From Porodaedalea pini (taxonomy: Eukaryota; Basidiomycota; Agaricomycetes; Hymenochaetales; Hymenochaetaceae), in the NCBI GenBank assembly GCA_002794775.1, contig NBAY01000034.1, positions 248,001 to 312,000 on the forward strand: 64,000 nucleotides of DNA, in the 5' to 3' direction. Positions 1 through 12,609 of the stretch are shown in pieces (the first letter of the stretch is position 1; every line of letters begins with the position of its first letter). The notes under the pieces were generated by a model that did not search any database, was not told where the DNA came from, and was given only the letters and a program-made list of their open reading frames with translations. Both the position numbers and the translations under genes were made by a program.

Positions 1-319
1 TGTCCTTCTTTTCGTTGCCGCCAAAGACGGCGCTGGTAGTTGGCGCGGCAGCAAACCGACAGTTCGCAAAACGCGGCTCGAGGTAGGGGATGCCAGGCAG
101 ATCAAATGTTAGTTCGAGACCCTCCGCGAGCACATTGTGCTCTTCGGACGGTTTGATTCCGCGCCTGCGCTTGAAAACCTCTGAGTTAAGGTTGGAGCCG
201 TAGGCAAGGTACCAAAGCGGCTCGTCTCGTTTTCCGAGGAGAGTAGCAGCGTCGTTGGCATCGCCGCAGAGGATTGTAGGAAATGCAGGAGAAATAAGAG
301 GGGTTTTAGTGTCGCTCAT
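1..319 (-). CDS. gamma-glutamylcyclotransferase-like protein (5' part, cut by window edge)
   Basis: Reading from an ATG at 319 there is an open frame of 106 codons to the window edge. Residues 37-46 read WYLAYGSNLN, which matches the substrate-binding YGSN loop of the gamma-glutamylcyclotransferase fold near the N-terminus. That family opens gamma-glutamyl amino acids to 5-oxoproline in glutathione turnover. The catalytic Glu lies further downstream, outside the window, so activity cannot be judged. No intron is needed in the visible part. A clean TATA box lies about 63-71 bp upstream of the ATG. It could equally be a GGCT-fold protein of another specificity (for example AIG2-like). The fold call rests on this one motif and its position. 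Confidence 0.75.
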   Translation of the reverse strand, partial: MSDTKTPLISPAFPTILCGDANDAATLLGKRDEPLWYLAYGSNLNSEVFKRRRGIKPSEEHNVLAEGLELTFDLPGIPYLEPRFANCRFAAAPTTSAVFGGNEKKD

Positions 320-381
320 GGGAGGTTAAAGGAGCGTCGAGGGGCGACGAGTCTTTATTTTGTTCCGTGTCTCGGACTCCC

Positions 382-390
382 TATTTTATA
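382..390 (-). promoter_or_regulatory. TATA box of the GGCT-like gene
   Basis: On the minus strand the bases read TATAAAATA, about 65 bp upstream of the ATG at 319. This leaves room for a start site about 30 bp downstream and a short leader. Confidence 0.55.
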
Positions 391-960
391 CTTGCTCCTG
401 ATCGGCATCTCATCCGCTGATTGGCCCCGTGTCTTCGCCGAGATCCAACGATGACGTGTGCCATAGAGACGCCTGCGAACCGTAGCCTAAAAGTTGTCAC
501 GGTTGGATAGTCAGCAGTACTGTCGGTGGGAAAAAGTTAAAAAAAGACCCCGGTACGCCCCCTTGCGTCAGGGTGGTCAAAGTGGTAGGCCTAGGGATGG
601 CTTAGACTTAATCCTGACAAAAGCGTCTGAACAAGAGTGACAGTTGGATAGACGCCCAGGCCAGTCGACGCTTTGGGACGTCGATCTTGTTACCCTAACT
701 TTGATTTTTTTCACCAATCGAATCCGGACATTCAAAGCAACACCTTTGCTCAAAGTAAATCTTCAGTACGTCGCAACACTCGAGCGCTATAAACATGTCA
801 AGGAGATAAAAATCTAGTGGATGAGTTTGCATTGCAAGGAGCACGAGGCAATTGTGGCTCAAGCGTATACAGCACATGCTGACCACCTAGAACAAAAAAA
901 GAAGACAAGAAGGCCACACAAAGACGCGGTGGCTTGAGGCCTGTGTCAAAGCGCAACACT

Positions 961-967
961 TATAAAA
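961..967 (+). promoter_or_regulatory. TATA box of the 1104 gene
   Basis: TATAAAA lies 137 bp upstream of the ATG at 1104, giving a predicted leader of about 110 nt. The ATG at 970, just after the box, would lie upstream of the start site and is not used in this model. Confidence 0.5.
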
Positions 968-1103
968 TCATGGCTCATGAACTTGTGGCCACACTCCAGC
1001 TCTTTCGCAATAACCCCGACCATCTCCTTGTCGCGTCCCAGCCTTCTGTCCTACTCGATTCATCTCCCACCTTGTTCGGCAAAGCCTACTTACTACCATC
1101 AAC

Positions 1104-2951
1104 ATGTCCTACTTGAGCAGAACATTCAGTACTGAAGCCGTGGCTGGCAGCGACGACGAGCAAGTAAGCCAGCGCAGTACTGGCAACGACAACAAACATA
1201 TAAGCAGTACTGGCAGAGACGACAAGCATATAAGCCAGGGCAGTACTAACCAATCCAATGACGATGTCGACGAGGTAGAGGAAATTATAAGCAATTTCGG
1301 CCCCGCAAACAACATTGTGGTCAACGCAGTCCTGGCAGGAAATACCGACGAAACACGCGCCACTGTACAAGGTGGTGGTCTGGGGAGCAACGGTGCACTC
1401 CAGACCGAAACCTATGGAGAATACGACTCGATCTCGGTGGGGCCGATCCGAAATACTAATGCCAGGCTTCATTCCTCAACTGCCGACTCTTTAGGTGATG
1501 GAAGGGAGGAAGGTAAGCATCCACATTCATTGTCTGTCCGTCATCGACCTCAAGTTGAAATGAATATCACTTTCAGCTGAAGTCGAGCCACGCTCCTTGG
1601 CTTGTCCGCAAGCTTCTACTCGTGTTGAAGAGGTCGTCGAGGTTCAGCAGCCTCCAACAGTCCCCGAGCAAAATACAGAGGCTGGAGGTCAGTATTCGTG
1701 ATCATCATCTGCTCGACACCGAACTCAACAGAGGCATCTCCTACAGTGCACTCTGAGCCACCCCACGCGCCCCCCTCCCCAGCTACTGCTGAAGGTGAAC
1801 AGGCACAAGCCACCAAACCAAAGAAGCGCAGGAGAAAGGGGCCTCGCCTAACTCGCGTGAAGAACGAAAGAGCCAAGAAAATGAAGGCGAAAGCGGCAGC
1901 CCGGCACGAAGAAGGCGCTGAGACCCAAGGTCATGAAGGAAATGTGGAGATGTCAATCGAAGAGGAGAGGCCTGTTAGACGCCTCACACGGGCTGCAGCC
2001 AAGGCCGCAGAGCGCGCCGAAGCAAATCGCATGGCGGAGGCGGCGATGCGCAAGAACAAGGGCAAAGGCAAAGCGAAAGACTTACCAAAGTCCGACGCCG
2101 CTGCAACGGGCTCCAAGCGAAGCCGGGACGATGACGATGACGACGACAACGCCGACGACGCGCCTCAGACCCATATGGACCCGGGATCGTCTCGCGGAAC
2201 ACGACGCACACGCCGAAGAGTGGAACTGCCCGCCGAAGAGGAGGCTCCGATTCCAGCGCTTCCGCCGAACTCGGAACACACGCGTAGACTGCGTACACGA
2301 GCAGTCGCAACTGATGTTCCTGCGCCTACGCGAGGCACGAAAAGACACAGGAGCATGGCCCCGGAGCCTTCTGAGGGACTGATCGAGGCGGCACGGAAGC
2401 GCAGCAGAATCGTGGGATCTCAAGAATCCGGTTATGAAGCAGTGGCTACCTCGTCGCACAACGCACCGGAGCCTGTTCTTCCGGGAGACGTTGAGAATGA
2501 AGCGCTTTCTGTTAAGCTCGAAGAGACAGAAAGCGAATCGTCTCACGACGTCCGAACGAACGAGGTTGGCACGGCGGAAGAGAGCCCAGAAGTTCAAGGC
2601 GATGCGGCTGAAGAACAACCTAATCGCGCCGATGACGAACAGCCCGCCGAACGGGACGGCGAAGAGCCTATCAATGAGACTAACGAAGGAAATGAAGAAG
2701 CAGCCCGACAATGGGATCGACCTGCTCTCTATGCGGCTTATAATCAAGCAGCCGCTGGCTTGCATGTACGACCAATTGTGATACAGATACCAGTGGCGCC
2801 CTTCCTCCTGATTCGGCCGCCTGGACCGCCTTTGCGGCATACCGAGCCTCCCCCAACACCTCCATACTTGCCCCCGCCCGGTCGTGAACTTCGCCGCCAC
2901 GAGACTACTATAATCGGTCGCAACGTCTACCGTCCGAATTATCGGCGATGA
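1104..2951 (+). CDS. lineage-specific low-complexity nuclear-type protein (copy 1, intact)
   Basis: Three exons, 1104-1512, 1577-1687 and 1732-2951, give a 579-residue protein. The introns (64 and 44 bp) have gtaagc...cag and gtcagt...cag borders and keep the frame. No known domain is visible. Residues about 24-45 carry a short repeat (STGxDxKHIS). The middle is very basic, with KKRRRKGPRLTRVK and Lys/Ala-rich helices, followed by a run of seven Asp and an RRTRRR stretch, which suggests a nuclear, nucleic-acid- or histone-binding protein. The C-terminal half is acidic, then Pro-rich. A decayed copy at about 45.8-48.3 kb on the other strand has both introns in equivalent places and shares several motifs (ISN, SNGAL, GPR/WTRVK, KGKGKA, DLP, ATGSKR), so this is a duplicated family. 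Function is not known to me. Confidence 0.8.
1147..1250 (+). repeat. short in-frame tandem repeat in exon 1
   Basis: Two clear units begin with CAGTACTGGCA at 1175 (30 nt) and 1205 (36 nt). A truncated unit follows at 1241 and a degenerate one precedes at about 1147. The units encode STG(N/R)D(N/D)KHIS, with an optional QG. The 6-nt length difference keeps the frame, as expected of slippage or unequal exchange in a tolerant N-terminal tail. Confidence 0.7.
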
Positions 2952-4097
2952 TCGATTGCCCGAGTTGCTATTCTGTGTATAACCTGTGGACACTTACTCT
3001 TCGTTTTGACCGCACCCTTGATTTCGTCGAGCGTGTGGGTGTATTTCTAGTATTTTGTTCCCTCCCTATTTTATTATTTTATTGTTTTATTTTATTATTT
3101 TTTCAGTTTTGTTTGCTCGCATTTCTGTTTACTCACTTTTAATGGCTGTTTTGTCCCCGGGTTTTCCCTGTTCTCGCATTTTCCTGTATTTTCGCATTGT
3201 CAATATAAACCGAGCGGGACGTGTCGCTCAAAGGCTCTACGAGCTCTTTTGAGTTCGCTGTAGCAAGATCATAAAGAACTCGGATGGTCAACGAGAGCTT
3301 GTCATAAGAAAGAAGAAAACCGCACCTTTGCTTCAAGGCTCAACAGCGCATCCGACCCAACCGAAGATGTTCATCTGGCTACCATCGATGCGAGCAGAAA
3401 AAGAAAAAAAATGCCACTGGAGCTCGTGACGAGTGTGACCCAAGGAAAGAGTGTCGTCCTCAGAAACCCGCCAGCGACTCGTCGCAGGGGAGCCTGAGCC
3501 AGAGAAACATGAACTTGACGAGAGGCCGAGTTTATAAAGCCAGTCTGGGGTTGGGTGAGTGGTGGTGGTCAGACGAGAAAGCTTTCAGGACAGATAAGGA
3601 TTTTATAAGGTGTGGAGATCCGTTATCGATCGCGAACCGACAAGCTGTTTTCCCACCCTTTTGTACCAGTAAGGTAATGAAATTTAATTCTTTAGATTGA
3701 CGTCATTGAGGCGTGCCCATTTTCCGGCGAGGAGAGGATAGAGGGAGAGAAAGAACCAAAATCGTGTCCGCGATTGTTTCCCAGACGAAACAGGAGGACA
3801 ATATTTATTCCTATAGTACAATATACAAAGCTTCGACATGTACATAGCGCATCAAAACAAAAAAATGACAATCGACGGTCATTAATATTAATATTTCAGT
3901 GAATACTCCAGTCTACCTCACTACAATGTATCCTTGGGGCAGGCCTACTTCACGTTAGGCTACAGGTACGTTTGAAAACAGGAAAACAAAAGCCTGTTTA
4001 AAAAGGAGCAATGACGAGGAGAATGACCGCATCCAAATCATTCCATACAAAAAGGCATAATAGGGCGTTCGCGAGAAAAACGAGGAGTTGTCTGATA
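2952..4097. other. 3' region and intergenic stretch, no gene seen
   Basis: T-rich sequence at 3061-3130 and an AATATAA-like element near 3202 fit the 3' end of the upstream gene. The rest carries only short unsupported frames. The last part would hold the permease 3' UTR, since that gene runs toward it from the right. Confidence 0.5.
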
Positions 4098-6201
4098 TCA
4101 TTCTGAGGATTTCGACTTCCTATCCAGCTTCCCCTCTGCTTCCAGTTGTTCCAGCACACCTGGCTCAGTTACATCTATTCCCATCTCCTCTGCTGTAAAA
4201 CACATCAATATCATGCTTGATCTCACAATCGAATCGTGAAGAAAAAAAAAACATACCAGCGATCTGCTTCACGGGGCCCTTGAACCACTTGCGCGCGCTC
4301 AGGAGCCAAAAGCCCAGCGAATACGTCACGACGATGCCCACTGCGACGATCGCGTAGTTCAGCGTCTGCGAGTTCACCGGGTTCTCCTGCGGGAGGACGA
4401 ACGCGATCGAGATGAACGCAATCCAGCCGACCGCAGTGGCCGCAACGGCCTCGCTCGCTGCGCCGAGGTGGAAGGGTCCCCTTACGAATTTGCTGCGGTA
4501 TACGATTCGGAGAGCGATGGGGATGGCGTATGAGACGTACAGCCCGATCGTCGCGATACTTGTTGCTGCGCTGAAGGCAACCGTGCTCCCCAGACTCGGC
4601 AGGCCAAGGATGAAGCTCAGCGTGCAGGCGAGCCAGACGGTCCGCACAGGGCTCTTGCGCCGCACGCTCACTTTGTGGAAAAACTTATGTCCAGGCAAGG
4701 CACCGTCCCGCGAGAACGCGTACATCATCCGCGAATTCGACGTGATCGAGAACAACCTATCTCATGAATCTCCATTTGAGAACCATTTTTCGTCTAACTA
4801 GAATGAAAAAGACCAACTCACCCGCACATGAACATGGCGCCGATGACGATGACCATCAACACGATCGCGCCCTTCTCGCCGACGGTGTCCAGAAAGATCT
4901 GCGCGACGGGTTGGCCAGTCTCAGTCCCAACCGTCGCGTCATAGTCCTGCATCGAGAACAACAGCCCGAGGATGAGGAACCACCCGAGCACGGCGCTCAC
5001 GCCGATGGCCATGATGATCCCGAGCGGCCCCGCCATCGCCGCGTTGTGCGTCTCCTCAGTCATCTGTACATCATTCCAGGTCGTGGTCAGCATCCGTTCC
5101 TAGTGCGAGGGGGAGAGAGACGTTTCACATGAGCGCTGGCGTCGAAACCCGTAAGTGTGTACTGTGCCATTAGAATGCCGATGATGACGACGTAGCCTTT
5201 GCTCGCGCGCGTCGCCCACCCAACGACAGACCCGTCCGCCTGCTCCACGCCCGTCCCATCGATGAATTGCGTGAACACGAACTTGGCTGATTGGTGCGAC
5301 GGCGCGGCTGCGAGGATCGCGATGACGAGCGCAGTCGTGCCGACTGCATGCCACCAGACCGATACGTTATTGATGTACTTGAGCAGATGCACACCGAATG
5401 TGTTGATAAGACCTGCGAAAAAAAGGTTTCATTCAGGTTGGTTGTTAACAATTACTACGCCTCTTCGTACCTTGTGCAGAAAGAACTGCGGCATACACGC
5501 CGATATTTGTCTTCGCGGTGGGCTCGAACCCCGTATTGAATGTCGAGATTGTCGATATAAAGTTTGCGCATGCAAAACTACAAATAATCAGTATCTCCAC
5601 TGTACCAGACGGAATGATCCATGTACCCACCTGATACCGGTAGTCACTGCGACCTGGCCAAGTAGGTTGAACCAGCCGGTAATCCACGACGCGAATGGGG
5701 CATTCTTCGGCTCTGAGAGCATTGCAGCCCAAAAATACGGACCGCCGCTCGTCGGATGCGCACTGCATACTTCTACAGTCCATGACATTGAATCCAAATC
5801 CGTGAGACGCGGTGTATACTGCTTACCGGCCATGGCAAGACCGACCATCATAGTAAAGAATGCGACAACGACCCATCCCCAAACCATCACCACAGGTCCG
5901 CCTGTCGTCTGTTCCGACCGAGCTTAGGCCTTCGACTGTGACAGACAAGGCGCGTAAGAAGAACTCACCAAGCCATACAAGAAAAGGGAAGGAACTCCCG
6001 TGATGACACTAATGATCGAGAACGAGACGCCAAAGTTCTGAGCACCCGTGCATAACGTTAGTCAAAAGGCAACGAAGAACACATTAAACGCGCCTGCATG
6101 AGACTCAAATCCCGCTTCAGCTCCTGCTTATATCCCATCTTAGCCAGCTCCGCCTCGTCGCCCGTGTAAGTCGTACCATCGTGTCCTTTCTCGTCGCTCA
6201 T
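4098..6201 (-). CDS. amino-acid/GABA permease, APC superfamily
   Basis: Nine exons (6201-6094, 6037-5969, 5908-5827, 5772-5631, 5577-5471, 5412-5129, 5063-4822, 4756-4257, 4192-4098) give 542 residues, the usual size of fungal GABA/choline-type permeases. A short cytosolic N-terminus (MGYKQELKRDLS) is followed by the first membrane helix NFGVSFSIISVITG and about twelve hydrophobic segments. Family landmarks include SAHPTSGGPYFWAA, GFDASAH and SNSRMMYAFSRDGALPG. It should import amino acids or related amines across the plasma or vacuolar membrane by proton symport; the exact substrate cannot be read from sequence. Intron 1 has a GC donor (CAG|gcgcgt), required to join LSLMQ to NFGVS in frame. 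The other seven introns are GT-AG. Confidence 0.93.
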
Positions 6202-6539
6202 GCTATCTGCGGTTCACCTTGAGGAGGATGGGGATGAAGAGAGGGAGTAGAGCATGAAGATAGTGCGCAGATAAAGCCCGCATGAGTGATTAGCTTGGTG
6301 AGAAGAATAGAAGCAGCGTGGAGAAGATAATGCAAATCCATTCGTCTCATTAGGCCATCACCGCAATCAACGGATAACCGCTATCTCCCGCAGTCCAGTC
6401 GAAACATATCACGGGATGAATCACTCAGGACAGTATTTTCATTTTTCTTCATTTCTTTCTTCAACAATACATGGTCAACGCACGGGTACAGCAGTACAGG
6501 ATGGACTCATCTACACAACAAGAACACACGCTCGATCCA

Positions 6540-9441
6540 TCACGATCCCAACGTCGGGACAATGTGGCGAATATGTACCGGGACGAGCTCTGGGGGTAAA
6601 CGTGCAATCCTATCCATAGGTGCGCGTTTCGCAAGCGCGATCAGCGTCAGCCGCGTCCTGCGCACCAGTGCGTCTTCCGCCTCGCCTTCGCCGCCTTCAA
6701 TCCCCTGCCCCTCTGCCACAGCGCGCTGCCCAAGCTCGCGGAGCGCTTCTGCACCCGCGCTAAGCGCGTGCTCTATCGCACCAGGCGTATCGCTCACGAG
6801 TGCACCTACGACCCGGCCTTGCCCAGGCAACGCAGAAGCAAGCCCAAGGACTGCACCCGCACCCGCGATCGTCGCAGCTCGAATGGGTTCCGAAGACGTA
6901 ATACTAGCCGAAGACGTAACACTAGCCGAAGGCACAGCTGGGATCTGCTCACGCTCCCGGCCGGCCCACTCGTTCTCTGCGATAAAGAGCTCCTCGGGCT
7001 TGCGCAGAAGAGGTGCGATGTCGATCTGCGCTGATGGGTCGGCAAGAGCCTCAAGCTCGCGCATCTGTTCGAGAACCGTGGACTTGTCTTCGTTCGCTAG
7101 AGCTAGGTAGCGAGCAATCGCGTGCGACGCGTGCGCGTGAGCATCTGTCTGTCCGTGTGTGTTCGAACGTGCGAGCGTATCCGCAGCCGCACGAAGAGTA
7201 GCATGATTTCCGAGCGTGAGTGGATCGACAATCCGTGAAGCAACCCACTGAGCCAGTGGCATACCAAGATCGCCAGAAGTTTCCGAAATATCGGGCTCCT
7301 GTTTCAAAGGGCCATGGTACTCGCCCACAAACTCTGCTAAACTCCGGAAGTATGCCAGACCGTCGACACCGCCGTATACGACGTCCCTTATGTACTCATC
7401 CGCATCCAGTAGACGCTCTCTTTCCTCGGCCTCCGGTTTATCAGTCGGCGTAGACTTCGTCGGCGACTCGTGGCTCTCAATGCTCTGCCTAATCTGCTGT
7501 AAGATCCTTTCGTTGCTACCAAACATCTCCTCAAAATCATCCGCCCTGAGCCCATTCTCCGCGGCGACCGTGCCCATCAGGGCCGCAAATGCGCCATAGT
7601 CAGTATGCTCGACACGACGCCGTTTTGCCTGAGGACCACTCAATGCTCCATCCTCTTCCTCGTCCCTTGTGCGCGTCGCCCGCGGAGGGTTACGCATAAG
7701 CGTCCAATGGCGTAGCCTCTTCTTTCCCACCAACGCTGTCGCGTTCGCCGGATTAATGAATGAATGTCTGTTCGAGTCCGCCAGGATAGACGGAAGATTC
7801 TCTGGCGGAAGGGCGACTGGGCCGTCCACCCGCACATCCTGCTTCTCTTCCGGAGGCTGTAAAGTTTCGGGGTTGCTTTGTGCGGGTTCGGCTGAAGCCG
7901 AACGAGTGCTTATGAGTGGAATGAGATGTGGAACGGTGAGCGGCTCAGGGACAAGTTGGCGAAGGACAGTGAAAGGGTTCTCCACTATAACATACATGAG
8001 CAAACGTACACGGAAGAAAAACGGAGACGTACTTTCAGTATAATCGAGGCTCCCATCTGCCGCGGACGGGGGCCCTTCCTTCTCGCGTTTTAATCTTTCT
8101 TTCTTCGTCCGAAATCGTTTGCCTGATAACTCGCTCAGTACAGATCTGACGTCAGGTAAGATAATGTCCATACCTCTCAGCTTCAACTCTACCATCAACG
8201 CGGCGAAGTCGCTGCACGGGGGGAAAACACCAATTCCATCCTTGAAGCCCGGAAGATGGCCACCGTCCTCCCAGCTCTCTGTCACAATAGGCACCTTCTT
8301 TCCTCTAAAGCTCCTTTTTGCCCTTTCCACAGGTAAATTGCTCGCTCCCGCAGCGGACGACATAACACTAGGACTCCTCGTTTTACCAAACATGTCTCCT
8401 GTGGCTGTCACTGGCTCAGCGGCAGAATCACCCGCAACATCACCCGCAGCAGGCCCCGGATCTTCGTCTGCTACGACGTCAATCGTCCAGTCCGTCTCGT
8501 ACTCGATAACCTGCGCAGCCGCCCGAGAAATCTGATCAAGACCCCATACTTCAATTTTTGACGCTTCTGTGTGATAAAGCGATGGCGGAGGGTTGAAGGC
8601 CTTCGCATTCGAAGTGACTAGACAAAAATCGTCCTTTCGGTAAGAAAATTAGCTCCGAAGAGTAAAACAAAAGGAGAGACAAAACACACCTTAAACTGCT
8701 CAAGCGACCGATAGCGACCTTTGTCCACCTTTTCCGTCATGGTTCCAAAGTCCATGGGATGCTTCACGACATCAGAATAACCGGGGACCTGAGAAGGATC
8801 CACTGGATTCAAAAAGAAGGCGTAGTCGTCTTTCCTGCATTATTAGGTATAAGTACATTTGGCATCCCTCAATAGGTGGAAACATGCCTTTTTATCTGAG
8901 TAATAAGCCTCCAAAGTACCTCCTTCAGCGGCTTCAGCTTGATCGGCCGAGGTACCCTGACCTTTGGAGGTGGCGGGGGAAGTGAAGGACGAGCAGGTGG
9001 AGGCGGCGGGGGCGGCGGGAGCACCTCAACAGGCTGAGTATCTACAGGAGGCGTCTGCGCTTCAGAAGTCGGCGCCTCGTCCACATCCATTGCGTTCGTT
9101 TCATCGACGGTGACAGGACTTGGTCTCGGTGGCTTGAGCTTGATCTTCGGACGAGGTTTCGTCTCTTCATCCTGAGAACTGACTGATGGAGGTTCAACAA
9201 AAGAGTTCTGTCGCACTGGCTTGAACTTCAAGGGCTTGATAGTAATTGAATTTCGAGCACGGCTCGGCGCCGGCGCACTGGCTGCGACATCAGGGCCTGG
9301 TGAGTCTACGGACGGGGTGGAGTAGGTCGCAGACTTGAGTTTCAGAGGTTTTATAGTAAGTTTTATACGACGCTGGGGAGGTGCTGGCTCTGCAGATGAC
9401 GTGGATGCTTGTGATTGTTGAGAGAGAGGTGGCGAGCTCAT
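6540..9441 (-). CDS. bromodomain protein, BRD7/BRD9-like
   Basis: Four exons (9441-8888, 8834-8690, 8633-8033, 7984-6540) give 914 residues. Residues 1-170 are Pro- and Lys-rich, with four versions of an IKLKPLK motif. The bromodomain follows at about 172-280: the ZA loop reads PVDPSQVPGYSDVVKHPMD and the acetyl-lysine-contacting Asn lies in TSNAKAFNP. The KRKDDYAFFLNPV spacing resembles BRD7/BRD9, subunits of SWI/SNF-type remodellers, and the long downstream part would be their conserved C-terminal domain; that finer placement is less sure. Intron 1 has a GC donor (AAG|gcatgt); no GT donor restores the frame. Intron 3 is 48 nt long with no stop, so retention is possible. The gene diverges from the RING gene across 213 bp. 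Confidence 0.87.
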
Positions 9442-9654
9442 CGTTAACGTCGTTGTCCACGGGTGACTCGCGGTCACGCCGAACAGATTGCAAAAAAAGG
9501 AAACTTTGCACGTGCCGAGGATAAGGATCATGTGACGAATAATTAGTAGTCTCGCTCATGAAGCTCACCGTTAGTACTAGTGAGTGACACAGTGCACACA
9601 GCTCAGACTCAAGACTTTCAGAGTCAGAGTCGACGCACTTTCTCAGAACTGATC
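9442..9654. promoter_or_regulatory. short bidirectional promoter region
   Basis: Only 213 bp separate the start codons of the divergent bromodomain and RING genes, so both promoters and both leaders must lie here. No TATA box is evident on either strand. Co-regulation is plausible but is inference from spacing only. Confidence 0.5.
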
Positions 9655-12226
9655 ATGTCGGGATTCGAAAGTCCCTCTCGATCTTCTTCAAAGCGCATCA
9701 AACTAGAAAGCGACGTAGAAGATGAAGGTCCCGGTAATAATGACATCGGCGAGGAGCTCGATGGCGACCATTGCAGTATCTGTTTACAGCTCTTGCTTGA
9801 CAGAACTGTCATCCCGGAGTGCTCACATGAGTTTTGTTTCGATTGCATTGTTATCTGGACCGGTAAGTTTGCGAAATCCCCTTCATTCGTAGAGCTCGCT
9901 AAAAATGAGAATGTTACGTCTCTAGAACAGGCAAGGCGTTGTCCATTGTGTACTCGGACAATCGGACCATACTTGATCCATCATATTCGTTCCAACTACG
10001 ACTATCAGAAATACCATCTTCCGCCGCTCAGGTCGTCACCGCCTCCTATCCAGCCTCTCAGGCGAACGCGGATATCTTCGGTACATCGGAGACCGGGCCA
10101 GGAACGTCGATGGGGAAGAAGGGAACGGAGGGAACAGGATGTCGCGGATGAACTCGAGAGAGCAATAGATAGGCGAAGATGGGTATATCACAATCACCTT
10201 TACGCGAAGGTCTGTCTAGCCTCGCAAACTCAACTAGAATTCATTTTCTTACATTTCTCATGGAACACGACTATCTCATCCAATTGTGCAGCACGTCGCT
10301 TCCAACGCATTTACGCGCTACCGGCCTTTCCCAACACCAGCGCAGTTTTCGGCGTCACAGGACTACAGTAGTCGAGCAACGATTTTTATCCGTCGGGAGC
10401 TTCGCGTCTGGGTTAATCTTGATGTCGAAGTGAGCTCGAAGCAGTTAGTCTCGAACATTATTTGCTCACGAACAAGCTTTTCATTTCTCCAGTTCCTGAC
10501 AACATTCATCCTTTCTCTCATGAAGGCTATAGACATTCGTTCCGAGTCCGCGATAAAGTTACTTGCGGAGTTTTTGGACATGGACCAACCTTACGGTGAA
10601 GGAAGGCGTTTCCCTAATGCCGAACATTTTGCTCACGGTAAGCATCTACCGCGCGCCGTTTTATCACTCGAAGATTATGATCAGCCTTCTTGTTTGCAGA
10701 AGTATTCTAACCATGGGGTTTTGCTTTGCAGAACTCTATAGCTTTCTCCGCTCGCCGTATAAGAGCCTAGCCGCTTACGATGTTAATGTGCAGGCAAGTG
10801 TCTGTTATTTCGTCCCCACCTGGCAACAAAATCCATCTTATTGACTTTGATGATTTCTATCATTAGTATGATGTTCCGGAACGTGTCCATGGGCGCGAAA
10901 ATCACGACAATAAGACTGCACCCGCCAATCGTGCCATAAATGAAGTAACCCCGCATCGATTCCGCGCGCGGCATGGTAGCCTCGAGTGGTCGCCATTGAG
11001 CGACGGGGACGACCAGTTCGGGTCAAAATTAAAGGGTCAGGATACCAACGATGATATTCGTCTAGCTTCCTCCGGTACGACAAAATCCGCTCGGGTGAAG
11101 AACATACAACGGGTGATAAAATTGTTTCAAGCACTCCGCTAGACATGACTCAGGCTGTTCGACCAGCAGGAGCATATACACCTCAAGTGGCAGGTGAACA
11201 GTCTCAGCCATCTCACCCTACGAGCTTCAACGTGATTCCTGCATGTCGCTCGCAAGTGAGTGTCAAAGGCAAAGGACGAGTCTCAACGGCCAATGACCTG
11301 GAAACGCACGCCACTGGTGGTCACGGTCACATCTATAAAGAAACTTTAGAGTCGCCGCGAAGCGAAGGAGAAGCCGAAATTTGCCAAACATCTGATAATG
11401 TATCCGCAGACACGGGCGAAATTCTCACCCTCGGACAGACAGATGACTCCGGTGGAACACAGTCTTATCAGAACTCAGCCCAATCGACACAAATGCATTT
11501 GCGTAGCCGTAACTCTCTCCTCATCGCTCAAGCGCATCTGTCTGAAATCCGAACGAAGCCAAAGCTGAAGCAGCCGCGTCTTCCATCCGCACAAACTGAG
11601 GACGCTCGGCCGGATCTCCGAGGGTCGTCACAACGTGATAGTAAACGTCCTTCATTGTTATCAAGAATAACCGAACCAAAGCCGCCTGAGGCGCACGCCG
11701 ACACTGCAGCGGGGAGTCTATCTCAGCCAGGTCCAGACATCTCATTGCGGAGGGGTGCGTCATGAAGTATAGATGAATTCACATGCATGATACCAATCAT
11801 TTTACAGACAAATTTGTCCAGCCAGTAGATGCCGACCTTCGCGCCAAACTGGTCCGACGTCTCGAGGTGGAACGCGCGGCTCAAGCTGAGCGAGAGCGTT
11901 ATTCAGGTGACATGAAGGAGACGTCGTATTCGCTTGCGCCTCAAAATACACCTTCCGTCCTTCCTCCTCCGCCCTCGGCTTCTAATAGCAGCGATGCTTC
12001 TAGTCTGGCCGAAGGACATGAAATCGCAGATCTTGAAGCGAAATCGCGCGCTCGGGCCCGGTTGAGAATGAAATTGACTGTAGCGAAGCATCTGCATGCG
12101 CCTACATCTCGAACATCTCGACTTGACAATGCCGACGACCGTGTTTCCGAAGAGAATTCCAGTGTACCAGAAAATCGGGAGGGAATGCTTCGTGCTGTGT
12201 TGGAAAATCGGCGGAGAGGTGGCTGA
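9655..12226 (+). CDS. RING-finger E3 ligase, TOPORS-like
   Basis: Eight exons (9655-9862, 9926-10209, 10292-10429, 10493-10637, 10732-10793, 10867-11074, 11143-11754, 11808-12226) give 691 residues. A C3HC4 RING is complete, with ligands C40, C43, C56, H58, C61, C64, C75 and C78. The segment after it, HHIRSNYDYQKYHLPPL, and a helical region RRELRVWVNLDVEFLTTF resemble the domain C-terminal to the RING in TOPORS-type ubiquitin/SUMO ligases. The C-terminal half is low-complexity and ends in a charged helix (about 540-691). Intron 5 is a textbook GC-AG intron (CAG|gcaagt). Frames opening upstream of 9655 use a GTG codon, so the ATG at 9655 was chosen. Substrate unknown. Confidence 0.85.
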
Positions 12227-12609
12227 GAACTTTGACTTCTGAAAAGTCTGATCGATGCGCAATTTATGTTTTTCAATGATGTTATTTACCATGCACTACA
12301 GTACTAGTAGGCAAAATTACGCATCTAATTAGCGGTAGAATGTGATTTGTACAAGTAGACCCCAAAGAGCGAATATTAAAAAATATGAATACAACATTAC
12401 GATCTGATATATAATTGGGGATATTGGCGAGATGACAGGCATTAAATGTCCATCTGTTACATACTGTTTGAACAGGCAAACCAGCGTCAATTTTCGATTA
12501 TATCAGATTCCAAGGGCACAGAAGTAATTCAGGACAAAAAGGAATGATGGCGAAAAGCTAGTTGTACAAAGAGGGATGTCCGTTTCTTCTGCATTCAATT
12601 TACTTTACG
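12227..12609. other. convergent 3' intergenic region
   Basis: AT-rich stretch between the ends of the RING gene (plus) and the homeodomain gene (minus). It holds both 3' UTRs. No open frame of note. Confidence 0.5.

Noticed and set aside
2082..2993. 303-codon minus-strand frame opposite the 1104 gene
   Set aside because: Shadow of a GC-rich coding exon; no conserved motif, and the plus-strand frame has family support.
10638..10699. Alternative acceptor at tttgcag (10699) in RING intron 4
   Set aside because: Using it leads to an immediate in-frame stop; the acceptor at 10731 keeps the frame.
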